Assembly (NCBI GenBank): GCA_965231165.1
Contig: OZ246421.1
Coordinates: 558,001 to 622,000 of the forward strand
Direction of reading: 5' to 3'
Length of the DNA: 64,000 nt
From: Micavibrio_C sp965231165
Lineage (GTDB): Bacteria; Pseudomonadota; Alphaproteobacteria; Micavibrionales; Micavibrionaceae
This document shows positions 15,569 through 23,983 of the stretch, piece after piece. The notes under the pieces were generated by a model, which saw only the letters and a list, made by a program, of their open reading frames with translations, had not been told where the DNA came from and ran no database searches. The translations under genes were made by a program, and so were the position numbers. Positions within the stretch are counted from its first letter, which is position 1. Each line of letters starts with the position of its first letter.

Positions 15569-17098
15569 ATGAATAAAAAAATTAAGACACTCTGCGCTAT
15601 CTTTTCCATCGCCGCCTGTCTGGGCGTGACAGGTTGCAGCACAACACCGGATAATATGCCTGCCAACGACAATGAAAAAACACAGGACGTGTTGCCGTCG
15701 CAGCTTTTTAAGAATCCAAAATTTCACGATTACGTGAGCAATGTTTCCCGCTATTCCGCGCTGATTAAGGATGAAAATATTCTGTCTAAGGGGCTGATCG
15801 ATGGTGTGCGTCGGGAGCTTGGTGATGAACACAAAAATTTGACGGACAGACAAATCGGCAAGATGATTGACGATGAAGCTATAGCGGCTGACCAAAAAGA
15901 AAAAATGATCGTTGGTGCGGTAAAGGGGGTATCAGCAAGGCTCAGTCCCCATGATTCCTATATGACCGCAGAAGAAGATGATGCGCTGTGGGGCGGCAAT
16001 TTAACGATCGTGGGTATTGGTATTTCCTATGATGCAGACCCGAAAACCGGTGGACTGCTGATATATGATGTTGAAGATACAGGGCCGGCTGGCCGTGCGG
16101 GGATCAGGATCGGCGATGCAATTATTGCCGTGAACGGACAATCCATCACCGGCATGGATTCAGTTGCGGGCGGCGAGCTTATTCGCGGCGATAAGGGCAC
16201 GGAGCTTTCATTAACCATCAAGCGCATGAATGTGGAAAAGCCCATTCTTGTCTCAATGACACGGAATGAAGTTGTCTTTCAGTCCACCGTTAGCAGAGTC
16301 ATTGATAATGTAGCCGTTATCCGCCTGCGTGATTTCTCGGCCATCGGCACAACGCGCAGCGTGAAGCGCGATATAAAAAAGCTGACTGATCAGATTGGCA
16401 ATGACAATATTAAAGGCTACATCCTTGATCTGCGCAATAATGGTGGTGGCCGCGTCGAAGAAGCCCGTTTGCTGATTGATGCGTTTGTCGATAAAGCCAA
16501 CGCCGTGAGCGTGGAGGTGAAGGCCAGCACCTATCGCTATGAAGAAAGAACTAAGCCAGGCGACGTTTTGTACGGACAAAAGCTGGTCGTTTTGATTGAT
16601 AGCGGCACCGCATCATCGGCAGAAATTGTAGCCGGTTCGTTGAAAGATCACCGGCGCGCCATCATTATGGGTACGCAATCATTCGGCAAAGGATCAGTCC
16701 AATCGCGTATCCCGCTGAGCCGGATATGGAAGGGGCGGGAAGACGTCATGAAAATTACTTCCGCCTTGTATTTTCTGCCTTCGGGGCAATCCATCCAGGG
16801 AAGTGGCGTAACTCCGAACGTCGTGGTCGAAGGTGTTGTTCCTATGGTAAAGGAATATGAGCGCGATCTGGAGAATGTTGCCGCTAATCCTAATGGTACG
16901 GATACTAAGCCAGAGACTCCGGACCAAAGCTGTGCCATCCGGCCTTTACAGGATGTTGCTGCGGAGTACCGCGATTTTCGTGATGAACCGGATGGGCCTC
17001 TTGTCTGCGCTCTTGATTATATCAATGAGGAGACGCGCTACAGCCTGAGACGTTCCTTGAAGCCAGCCCCGGCGGATACTTCTTTTCCGGCACCATAA
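15569..17098 (+). CDS. S41-family C-terminal processing peptidase, lipoprotein
   Basis: Predicted envelope serine protease of 509 residues. The N-terminus is a lipoprotein signal (MNKKIKTLCAIFSIAACLGVTGCS), so it should be anchored facing the periplasm. A PDZ domain lies near residues 140-215 (GNLTIVGIGISYD, GPAGRAGIRIGDAIIAVNGQ, GELIRGDKGT). The S41 catalytic part shows LDLRNNGGG, DSGTASSAEIVAGS (Ser near 349) and TQSFGKGSVQ (Lys near 373), so it looks active. Lipidated CtpA-type enzymes are uncommon. ATG 15569 is used because the longer frame lacks a signal peptide at its start. It is monocistronic. Confidence 0.88.
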   Translation: MNKKIKTLCAIFSIAACLGVTGCSTTPDNMPANDNEKTQDVLPSQLFKNPKFHDYVSNVSRYSALIKDENILSKGLIDGVRRELGDEHKNLTDRQIGKMIDDEAIAADQKEKMIVGAVKGVSARLSPHDSYMTAEEDDALWGGNLTIVGIGISYDADPKTGGLLIYDVEDTGPAGRAGIRIGDAIIAVNGQSITGMDSVAGGELIRGDKGTELSLTIKRMNVEKPILVSMTRNEVVFQSTVSRVIDNVAVIRLRDFSAIGTTRSVKRDIKKLTDQIGNDNIKGYILDLRNNGGGRVEEARLLIDAFVDKANAVSVEVKASTYRYEERTKPGDVLYGQKLVVLIDSGTASSAEIVAGSLKDHRRAIIMGTQSFGKGSVQSRIPLSRIWKGREDVMKITSALYFLPSGQSIQGSGVTPNVVVEGVVPMVKEYERDLENVAANPNGTDTKPETPDQSCAIRPLQDVAAEYRDFRDEPDGPLVCALDYINEETRYSLRRSLKPAPADTSFPAP

Positions 17099-17405
17099 GA
17101 CAGCGGAAGATTTTCCTGAGAATCCCGAAACCCGCATTGCAAAAATGGGGATGAATTAATTGACTTGCCATAGTGCTGTACCTATGGCCTGCCACTGTAA
17201 TGAGGGCGAGCCGTCAATTTTGCACCGCAGCAATTCTGGTTGTAATCGCGGCAAACCTCATAATTCCTCAATTTCTGTGCAAAATCGCGAGGTTAGGCGG
17301 CATCATCCTCTTGCCATGGGCATATTAATTGTGCAATTTCAGGCGTCCTTTTAACAGGGATTGCGTAAACACCCTCAAAACAAAGAGATTAAGGGAACGA
17401 AATAA
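17099..17405. other. Intergenic region upstream of hppA
   Basis: About 307 bases with no supported gene; a 64-codon open frame here has poor composition and no ribosome site. AAGGGAACG just before 17406 is the hppA ribosome site. A long 5' leader is possible, but I recognise no riboswitch or clear promoter. Confidence 0.5.
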
Positions 17406-19511
17406 ATGACTGAAATTTATCTGATGGTCGCCTGTTGCGGCTTTCTGGCTTTGATATACGGCCAGTTAACCGCACGTAAGGTGATGTCCATGCCGGCCGG
17501 CAACGAAACGATGCAAGGCATCGCCGCTGCCATTCAGGAAGGCGCCAAGGCGTACCTGAACCGCCAATATAAGACGATTGGTTATGTCGGTATCGTTGTG
17601 GCCATTCTGCTCGGCATGCTGCTGGGCCAACATGTGGCTATCGGTTTCGTGATCGGTGCCGTGCTTTCGGGTGTGGCCGGTTACGTCGGTATGAACGTGT
17701 CGGTACGTGCAAACGTCCGCACGGCGCAGGCGGCGACGCAAGGGCTGGATACGGCCCTGGACGTGTCGTTCAAGTCTGGCGCGATCACCGGCATGCTGGT
17801 CGTGGGTCTGGGTCTGCTGGGCGTGGGTGTTTACACCTGGTTCCTGGACTATCAGGGCATGAACCTGCGTGAGCAACTGGAAGGCCTGGTTGGCCTGAGC
17901 TTCGGTGCGTCGCTGATCTCCATTTTCGCCCGTCTGGGTGGTGGTATCTTCACAAAGGGTGCTGACGTCGGTGCCGACCTGGTCGGTAAAGTCGAAGCCG
18001 GTATCCCCGAGGATGACCCGCGTAACCCTGCCGTGATCGCCGATAACGTTGGCGACAACGTTGGTGATTGCGCTGGCATGGCTGCCGACTTGTTCGAAAC
18101 CTATGCTGTGACAATCGTCGCCACCATGCTGATCGCGTTCAGCGTGTTTGCTCCGGGCGCGCAGCAACTGATGATGATGGTGCCGCTGATGATCGGCGCG
18201 CTCTGCATTATCGCTTCGATTGCCGGTACATACTTCGTACGCATCAACCCGAAGACAAAGAGCATCATGGGTGCCCTTTATCGCGGCCTGATTGCCAGTG
18301 CGGTCTTTGCTGTTCTGCTGCTGGTGGTTATGCTGGTGCAGATTGGTATCGACAAGCAATTTGCTCTGGCTGGCGGCGGCTTTATCACGGGCATGAATAT
18401 GCTGTGGTGCGTGTTCGTCGGTCTGGGTGTGACGGGTCTGCTGATCTGGATTACCGAATATTACACCTCGACGGAATTCCGTCCGGTGCGTTCGATAGCC
18501 AAGTCATCTGAAACCGGTCATGGCACAAACGTCATTCAAGGTCTGGCTGTTTCTATGGAAGCAACCGCTCTGCCGGTGATCGTTATCTGTGCGGGCATCT
18601 TCCTCGCATACTCCGAAGCGGGTCTGTTTGGTATTGCGCTTGCCGCAACCACCATGCTGTCGCTGGCGGGTATGATCGTGGCTCTTGATGCTTACGGCCC
18701 GGTAACGGACAACGCCGGTGGTATCGCAGAAATGTCGAAAATGCCGGACTCTGTCCGTGTCACGACCGACGCTCTGGATGCTGTTGGTAACACGACCAAG
18801 GCCGTGACCAAGGGGTATGCTATCGGCTCTGCCGGTCTGGCGGCCCTGGTCCTGTTCGCGGCTTATACCGAAGAAATCAAACACTACTTCCACGGCAACG
18901 AAGCGCTGGTGAATATCCAGTTCTCGCTGACAAATCCGTATGTAGTGATTGGTCTGTTCATCGGTGGTCTGCTGCCTTACCTGTTCGGTGCTATGTCGAT
19001 GACGGCTGTTGGCCGTGCGGCTGGTTCCGTCGTGGTTGAGGTGCGCCGTCAGTTCCGCGAGATCCCTGGCATCATGGAGGGTACGGCCAAGCCTGAATAC
19101 GGCACTGCTGTTGACCTGCTGACCAAGGCGGCGATCAAGGAAATGATTATTCCTTCGCTGCTGCCTGTGGCGGCCCCGGTTGTCCTGTTTGTGGTTGTCT
19201 ATCAGGTCGGTGGTTTGCTGGCAGCGTTCCAGGCTCTGGGCGCGATGCTGATGGGCACGATCGTAACGGGTATATTCGTGGCGATTTCCATGACCTCCGG
19301 TGGCGGTGCATGGGACAACGCGAAGAAGTTCATCGAGGAAGGCAATCACGGCGGCAAGGGTTCAGAAGCCCATAAAGCAGCTGTAACCGGCGACACTGTT
19401 GGCGATCCGTACAAGGACACCGCAGGCCCGGCCGTCAACCCGCTGATCAAAATCACCAACATCGTGGCCATTCTGCTGGTCGCCATCGTTGGCAAGATGA
19501 TGATGAACTAA
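17406..19511 (+). CDS. hppA: Membrane proton-translocating pyrophosphatase (K+-independent type)
   Basis: Hydrolyses pyrophosphate and pumps protons across the inner membrane. 701 residues with about 16 helices. The substrate site is visible as GGGIFTKGADVGADLVGKVE and DDPRNPAVIADNVGDNVGD, with a later DNAGGIAEMS and the C-terminal GDTVGDPYKDTAGP. Near residues 459-474 the sequence is GNTTKAVTKGYAIGSA. The Lys and Thr in this motif are the substitutions that mark potassium-independent enzymes (K-dependent ones have Ala and Gly). It is monocistronic, with its own terminator. Confidence 0.97.
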   Translation: MTEIYLMVACCGFLALIYGQLTARKVMSMPAGNETMQGIAAAIQEGAKAYLNRQYKTIGYVGIVVAILLGMLLGQHVAIGFVIGAVLSGVAGYVGMNVSVRANVRTAQAATQGLDTALDVSFKSGAITGMLVVGLGLLGVGVYTWFLDYQGMNLREQLEGLVGLSFGASLISIFARLGGGIFTKGADVGADLVGKVEAGIPEDDPRNPAVIADNVGDNVGDCAGMAADLFETYAVTIVATMLIAFSVFAPGAQQLMMMVPLMIGALCIIASIAGTYFVRINPKTKSIMGALYRGLIASAVFAVLLLVVMLVQIGIDKQFALAGGGFITGMNMLWCVFVGLGVTGLLIWITEYYTSTEFRPVRSIAKSSETGHGTNVIQGLAVSMEATALPVIVICAGIFLAYSEAGLFGIALAATTMLSLAGMIVALDAYGPVTDNAGGIAEMSKMPDSVRVTTDALDAVGNTTKAVTKGYAIGSAGLAALVLFAAYTEEIKHYFHGNEALVNIQFSLTNPYVVIGLFIGGLLPYLFGAMSMTAVGRAAGSVVVEVRRQFREIPGIMEGTAKPEYGTAVDLLTKAAIKEMIIPSLLPVAAPVVLFVVVYQVGGLLAAFQALGAMLMGTIVTGIFVAISMTSGGGAWDNAKKFIEEGNHGGKGSEAHKAAVTGDTVGDPYKDTAGPAVNPLIKITNIVAILLVAIVGKMMMN

Positions 19512-19531
19512 GCGATCCGATTAACGAATTT

Positions 19532-19566
19532 AAAAGCCCCTCAAGGAATTGAGGGGCTTTTTTTCT
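19532..19566 (+). terminator. Rho-independent terminator after hppA
   Basis: Stem AAAAGCCCCTC / GAGGGGCTTTT with an AAGGAATT loop and a run of T, about 20 bases after the hppA stop. Confidence 0.9.
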
Positions 19567-19607
19567 TTATCTGGCTTCCTGCTAGTGAAGTGTTTATAAC
19601 CCGCCTT

Positions 19608-20876
19608 ATGTCGAATTTTGAAATCACTATCGAGGAACTGGGCGCGCGCGGGGACGGGGTGGGTCGTTTGCCTGATGGTACGCGTGTCTTTATTGAGGGT
19701 GTTCTGGCTGGTGAAACCGTGCAGGCGCGGATGCTGGATAAGGAACGCGCCGTGCTGGTGAATGTTGTTACGCCATCGCCGGACCGTGTCGTTCCGCCTT
19801 GTCCGCATTTCAATGTCTGTGGTGGCTGCGTGTTGCAGCATGTGGGCGCGGGCGCTTATGTGGATTTCAAGAAACAAACCGTTATGCATGCTTTGGAACG
19901 GGCGGGTGTTGTTCCCGCGCTGGTGGAAGGGCCGCTGGTGAGTGCGCCGGGTACGCGCCGCCGTGCGACTTTTGCCGCCATTAAAATGGGCAAGAAGATT
20001 GTTCTGGGTTTCAATGAGCGCGGTTCGATGAATCTTGTTGAGATTCAGTCCTGCACCGTGACTCATCCGCGTATTGTGAAGCTTCTTCCTGCCTTGCGTG
20101 ACCTGATGGGCAAGGTGATGAAGGTTGATAAGCAAAAGGCCGACATCACGGTGACCGAGGCGAACGGCGAACTGGACATCCTGATCACCAGCCCGCTGAC
20201 CAAAGAAACGTGGATGCCGTTCCCGATGCTGGAGGCGTTTCAGGATTTTGCCGAAGCGCAGGATATCGCGCGGTTATCATGGCGTGAGAAGGTGCGTACC
20301 GATGCCGAGCTGATCCTTGAACGCAAGCCGTTCCGTGTGCCGCTGAGTGGTGTTGCCGTTGTTCCTCCTGCGGGCAGTTTTCTGCAGGCAACCGAAGAGG
20401 GCGAGTATGCACTGGTGAAGGCGGTGCTGGATGCACTCTCCGGCGGCAAAGGCAAGGCCGCTGATCTCTATGCGGGCTGCGGCACGTTCACATTCCCGAT
20501 GCTGCATGCAGGGTGGGATGTTCTGGCTGTTGAAAGTTATACTGCGGCCATGGAGTCGCTGAAGACGGCAGGACGTTCTTTTCCTAAATTGAAAACATCG
20601 GCGCGTGATCTGGCACGGGAACCATTAAACGCGAAGGAAATTAAAGGGCTGGATGCCGTCGTCGTCGATCCACCACGTGAAGGGGCCGCGCCGCAGATGA
20701 AAGTGCTGGCAGGGTCAGAAATCCCGTTGATTGTCAGCGTGTCATGCAGCGCCACCAGTTTCGCCCGCGATGCGCAATATCTGATCGAGGGCGGTCATAA
20801 ATTGGACAAGCTGACGATCATCGACCAGTTCCTCTGGTCGCATCATGTCGAGATGGTTGGGGTTTTCAGGCGTTAA
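19608..20876 (+). CDS. 23S rRNA/tRNA uracil-5 methyltransferase, RlmD/TrmA family
   Basis: SAM-dependent RNA m5U methyltransferase of 422 residues. An N-terminal TRAM RNA-binding domain (FEITIEELGARGDGVGRL ... VFIEGVLAGETV) is followed by an iron-sulphur motif: CPHFNVCGGC near residues 65-74 plus a later Cys in EIQSCTV. The methyltransferase domain shows AADLYAGCGTFTFP, VVDPPREGA and the catalytic cysteine in IVSVSCSATSFARD. The family covers RlmC/RlmD/TrmA, and the substrate cannot be fixed from sequence alone. ATG 19608 is preferred over GTG 19590. Its stop codon overlaps the convergent bamE stop in a shared TTAA. Confidence 0.9.
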   Translation: MSNFEITIEELGARGDGVGRLPDGTRVFIEGVLAGETVQARMLDKERAVLVNVVTPSPDRVVPPCPHFNVCGGCVLQHVGAGAYVDFKKQTVMHALERAGVVPALVEGPLVSAPGTRRRATFAAIKMGKKIVLGFNERGSMNLVEIQSCTVTHPRIVKLLPALRDLMGKVMKVDKQKADITVTEANGELDILITSPLTKETWMPFPMLEAFQDFAEAQDIARLSWREKVRTDAELILERKPFRVPLSGVAVVPPAGSFLQATEEGEYALVKAVLDALSGGKGKAADLYAGCGTFTFPMLHAGWDVLAVESYTAAMESLKTAGRSFPKLKTSARDLAREPLNAKEIKGLDAVVVDPPREGAAPQMKVLAGSEIPLIVSVSCSATSFARDAQYLIEGGHKLDKLTIIDQFLWSHHVEMVGVFRR

Positions 20877-21346
20877 CGCCCCGGTGCGCCGACGCCGCCT
20901 GAGGGGGCGCCTTCTTTGTTGAACTTGCCGAGGTTGCCCAGCATCTGCTGCATGACGGTGACTTCGTTGCCGGATGTCGGGGTGGCGCGGGCAACGTAGG
21001 GTACGGGGTTGCGCTGGTTATCGACATCGTTGATCTGCTCGACGACGCCGTTGGCATCAAACATCACGACGACAACGCGTTCTTCGACAACCTGATCATC
21101 CAGAATGCCGCGTTTCTCGGTTTTTTGTTCCAGATAGTACCAGACGCTATCATCGAACGGAGCAATGGTCGTGGGGGAGCCCATTTTGCGCAGGACGTCG
21201 GTACGGGTATCCAGACCCTTTTGCACTTGCGCGAGTTTGTAGTCGTCGATCATGCTGCCGCGCATGTTGACCGTAGGTGTGCAGGCGGCGGTGGCCAGCA
21301 GCGAAAAGGCGATAACAGTGGTGAGCAGTATGTTTTTCATGTTCAT
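20873..21346 (-). CDS. bamE: Outer membrane assembly lipoprotein BamE (SmpA/OmlA)
   Basis: Accessory lipoprotein of the BAM complex that inserts beta-barrel proteins into the outer membrane. 157 residues. The signal peptide ends in the lipobox ATAAC (cysteine near residue 22). The SmpA/OmlA domain contains YKLAQVQKGLDTRTDVLRKMGSP, SVWYYLEQKTEKRG and VVVVMFDANGVVEQI. The C-terminal Gly/Pro/Ala tail is typical of alphaproteobacteria. It diverges from the cytochrome chaperone gene, a conserved alphaproteobacterial arrangement. LptD, a BAM client, is encoded at 57 kb. Confidence 0.93.
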   Translation of the reverse strand: MNMKNILLTTVIAFSLLATAACTPTVNMRGSMIDDYKLAQVQKGLDTRTDVLRKMGSPTTIAPFDDSVWYYLEQKTEKRGILDDQVVEERVVVVMFDANGVVEQINDVDNQRNPVPYVARATPTSGNEVTVMQQMLGNLGKFNKEGAPSGGVGAPGR

Positions 21347-21409
21347 ATCTTCAGGAAATGTTATATATCCGCAGGTTGTCCAAAATCAATCGTGCAGGTG
21401 ATTTTATCC

Positions 21410-21952
21410 ATGTTGTTCGGATTATTGAAGAAATTTGGCCCGGAAGACGATGCCGCGGAAGTCCTTTATCCGCTGGTCGTGAATAAGGCGCGTAATCCCG
21501 TGTTTTATCAGTCCCTCGGTGTTCCCGATACCATGACCGGCCGTTTCGATATGATCGTGCTTCATGTGGTTCTGGTGGTTAATCGCCTGAAAGACGAGGG
21601 AAAAACCGGGGGAAAGCTGTCTCAGGCCCTGTTTGACCGTTTTTTTCTCGACATGGATTACTCGTTGCGCGAAACCGGGGTGGGGGACTTAAGTGTGCCG
21701 CGCCATATCAAGCGCATGATGCAGGGGTTCAATGGCCGCCGCGAGGCTTATGAGCAAGCGCTGGCCGCCGATGATGACCAAGTACTGGCAGAAACGCTGA
21801 AACGCAATCTGTATGGAACAATTGCCAATCTTGATGATAATATGGTAAACAGCATCGTTGAATATGTTAAAACCTGCCGAAATGGCCTGAAGCGCCATAA
21901 TATGAGCGACTTTATGTCCGGCAGGCTCTCTTTTGCGGAAGTGAAGCCATGA
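21410..21952 (+). CDS. Ubiquinol-cytochrome c chaperone family protein (CBP3-like)
   Basis: Probable assembly factor for the cytochrome bc1 complex, homologous to mitochondrial Cbp3/UQCC1. 180 residues, mainly helical, without a signal peptide. Recognisable segments are ARNPVFYQSLGVPDTMTGRFDMIVLHVVLVV, FDRFFLDMDYSLRETGVGDLSVPRHIKRM and the C-terminal NSIVEYVKTCRNGLK. Starts further upstream are in frame but lie in the bamE promoter region; ATG 21410 gives the normal family start. It overlaps the DUF177 gene by 4 bases (ATGA), so the two are translationally coupled. No bc1 genes are in the window. Confidence 0.88.
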   Translation: MLFGLLKKFGPEDDAAEVLYPLVVNKARNPVFYQSLGVPDTMTGRFDMIVLHVVLVVNRLKDEGKTGGKLSQALFDRFFLDMDYSLRETGVGDLSVPRHIKRMMQGFNGRREAYEQALAADDDQVLAETLKRNLYGTIANLDDNMVNSIVEYVKTCRNGLKRHNMSDFMSGRLSFAEVKP

Positions 21953-22563
21953 GCAAGAAAAAGAAGACTGCTGTTGAATTGAAAGATCCTGAATGGTCGG
22001 TTCTGGTCGATGCCCAGACCGTGACGTCTTCGGCGCAGAAAACCCGGATTTCGGCCTCGGAAGAGGAGCGCAAGGCGTTGTGCCAGCGTCTGGATCTGGC
22101 CTCTATCAGCAGTCTGAGCGCCGATATCACCCTGCACCGGGAAAAGGGCAATATCATTCACGTGAACGGCCTGATGAAGGCCCTTGTGACGCAGCCTTGC
22201 GTTATGACCATGAATCCGGTGCAGACCCAGATCGAAGAGACTTTTGAGGGCTGGTACGCCGATCAGGACCGTATCGTCATGCTGGCCAAGGCCCGGCACG
22301 AGCGTCTGGGGCGTCTGACGGATTCCGAAATCCCCATTCTGGATGAAAGCGAAGACCCGGAACCGCTGGTCAATGGCATGATTGATGTGGGTGAACTGGT
22401 GGTGCAAAATCTGTCGCTGGCTGTCGATGCTTTTCCGCGTCACCGTGGTATTGAAGAGACTGGAATCGTTGAGATTTCTGTTGGTGGCGAGGGGGCTTCC
22501 TTGCGCAAAAACCCGTTCGAGGCGCTGAAGAACTGGAAGAAATCCAAGGCGGATGCCGGTTAG
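21949..22563 (+). CDS. DUF177 / YceD-family protein
   Basis: A 204-residue cytoplasmic protein of the YceD family, which almost always precedes rpmF. In other organisms it is linked to 23S rRNA accumulation and ribosome assembly. Conserved features are the hydrophobic strand IIHVNGLMKALVTQPCVMTM with one cysteine, followed by ETFEGWYADQD, and the acidic LDESEDPEPLVNGMIDVGELVVQNLSLAVDAFPRHRG segment. The C-terminus (FEALKNWK) is typical. It overlaps the previous gene by 4 bases and precedes rpmF by 93 bases. Confidence 0.88.
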   Translation: MSKKKKTAVELKDPEWSVLVDAQTVTSSAQKTRISASEEERKALCQRLDLASISSLSADITLHREKGNIIHVNGLMKALVTQPCVMTMNPVQTQIEETFEGWYADQDRIVMLAKARHERLGRLTDSEIPILDESEDPEPLVNGMIDVGELVVQNLSLAVDAFPRHRGIEETGIVEISVGGEGASLRKNPFEALKNWKKSKADAG

Positions 22564-22656
22564 GCATAAAACTCACAAAAAAGCAGGATTTTGCTTGCAG
22601 GGGCGGGGTAAATCCTATATTTACTCAGTCGCTTACACTTATTAAGGATTACGAAC

Positions 22657-22836
22657 ATGGCTGTTCCTAAGAAACGCAAATCTTATTCCAAGACCCGTAT
22701 GGTGCGCTCACATGATGCGCTGAAAACCGTTAACTGGGTTGAAGACAAAACATCGGGTGAGCCGGTACGCCGCCACCATGTTGACCTGAAGACAGGCATG
22801 TACAAAGGCCGTCAGGTTATTGAACAACGCGATTGA
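22657..22836 (+). CDS. rpmF: 50S ribosomal protein bL32
   Basis: A 59-codon gene for a large-subunit protein. The sequence begins MAVPKKRKSYSKTRMVRSHD, the standard bL32 start. It then has LKTVNWVEDK, HHVDLKTGMYKGRQV and a short acidic end. No zinc-binding cysteines are present, as in other alphaproteobacterial bL32. TTAAGGATTACGAAC precedes the ATG. It sits between DUF177 and plsX in the usual order, with a hairpin at 22865 between it and plsX. Confidence 0.96.
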   Translation: MAVPKKRKSYSKTRMVRSHDALKTVNWVEDKTSGEPVRRHHVDLKTGMYKGRQVIEQRD

Positions 22837-22864
22837 CATTCAATCGACGTGTTGCGAAGTTTGG

Positions 22865-22890
22865 CGAGCCGTTTAAGCGGCTCGTTCTTA
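22865..22890 (+). terminator. Terminator or attenuator between rpmF and plsX
   Basis: Stem CGAGCCG / CGGCTCG with loop TTTAAG, followed by TTCTTACTTT. The T-run is weak, so it may only partly stop transcription into plsX, lowering the level of the fatty-acid genes relative to bL32. Confidence 0.6.
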
Positions 22891-22915
22891 CTTTGTAGAG
22901 ACCTATATCGATCTC

Positions 22916-23983
22916 ATGACAAATTCACTGACAATCGCATTAGATGCCATGGGCGGAGATTTCGGCCCCGAGGTCGTTGTTCCGGCGGCAGCGCTGGCGC
23001 TTGCTGAATTGGGCAGCGGTGTGCGTTTCCAGTTCTATGGCCGCGAGAATGAGATCCGTAAATATCTGAACGACCATAGCGCGCTGCTGACGGTTTCCGA
23101 AGTTATCCATACCGATAAAGTTATTTCCAGTAATGAGAAGCCCTCTGCGGCGTTACGCTCCGGGCGCGATTCCAGCATGCGTCTGGCGATTGACGCGGTG
23201 AAGGATGGTCGCGCGCATGCTGTTGTGTCTGCGGGCAATACCGGGGCGCTGATGGCGACCGCCAAGATGGTGCTGAAATGTTTGCCCGGTATTACGCGCC
23301 CGGCGATTGCCAGCGTGTTCCCGACCAAGACTGGCGATGTCGTTATGCTTGATCTGGGCGCCAATGTTGTTTGCGATGCCGAAATCCTGACGCAGTTCGC
23401 GGTGCTGGGTGCGGTTTATGCGCGGGTGGTGAAGGGCGTATCGACGCCGACCGTCGGGCTGCTGAATATCGGTTCTGAAGATATGAAGGGCAACGATGAA
23501 GTGCGGGGCGCGGCCAGTATTCTTTCCAGCGTAAAATTTCCGGGAAGCTATCACGGCTTTGTCGAGGGCGATGATATCCCGATGGGCACAGTTGATGTTG
23601 TCGTGACCGATGGCTTTACCGGCAATGTGGCGATCAAGGTCGCCGAAGGCGTGGGCCATCTGACCAGTGATCTGCTGAAGGAAGCGTTTATGTCGTCGCC
23701 GCTGGCAAAGCTAGGCGCGATTCTGGCTTATGGTTCTTTAAAGAAAATGAAAATGCGGCTTGATCCGCGCGCCTATAACGGCGGCATGTTCCTGGGCCTG
23801 AACGGTATCTGCGTTAAAAGCCATGGCGGCATGAACGCCTTTGGTTTCTCGCGGGCGATCATGGTTGCGGCCAATCTGGTGAAGAATGATTATAATCGCC
23901 GGGTGGCGCAGGAAATTGAACAGGTCATGAATCAGGAATCGTTTTTCTCTGCGGCCGCCGCGCAGGGCGGAGGCAGTGTATGA
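22916..23983 (+). CDS. plsX: Phosphate acyltransferase PlsX
   Basis: Converts acyl-ACP to acyl-phosphate, the donor for phospholipid synthesis by PlsY. It is a peripheral membrane enzyme of 355 residues. N-terminal IALDAMGGDFGPEVVVPAA and VIHTDKVISSNEKPSAALR are diagnostic. AVVSAGNTGALMATAKM, LDLGANVVCDAE, LLNIGSEDMKGNDEVR and VVTDGFTGNVAIKVAEG follow. It overlaps fabH by 4 bases (ATGA), so the two are coupled; this pairing is widespread. Confidence 0.96.
   Translation: MTNSLTIALDAMGGDFGPEVVVPAAALALAELGSGVRFQFYGRENEIRKYLNDHSALLTVSEVIHTDKVISSNEKPSAALRSGRDSSMRLAIDAVKDGRAHAVVSAGNTGALMATAKMVLKCLPGITRPAIASVFPTKTGDVVMLDLGANVVCDAEILTQFAVLGAVYARVVKGVSTPTVGLLNIGSEDMKGNDEVRGAASILSSVKFPGSYHGFVEGDDIPMGTVDVVVTDGFTGNVAIKVAEGVGHLTSDLLKEAFMSSPLAKLGAILAYGSLKKMKMRLDPRAYNGGMFLGLNGICVKSHGGMNAFGFSRAIMVAANLVKNDYNRRVAQEIEQVMNQESFFSAAAAQGGGSV

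Noticed and set aside
17160..17354. 64-codon ORF upstream of hppA
   Set aside because: TTG-type start, no ribosome site and no recognisable motif; more likely leader DNA.
17466..19349. Long minus-strand frames opposite hppA
   Set aside because: His/Gln/Asp-rich shadows produced by codon bias of the membrane protein on the other strand.
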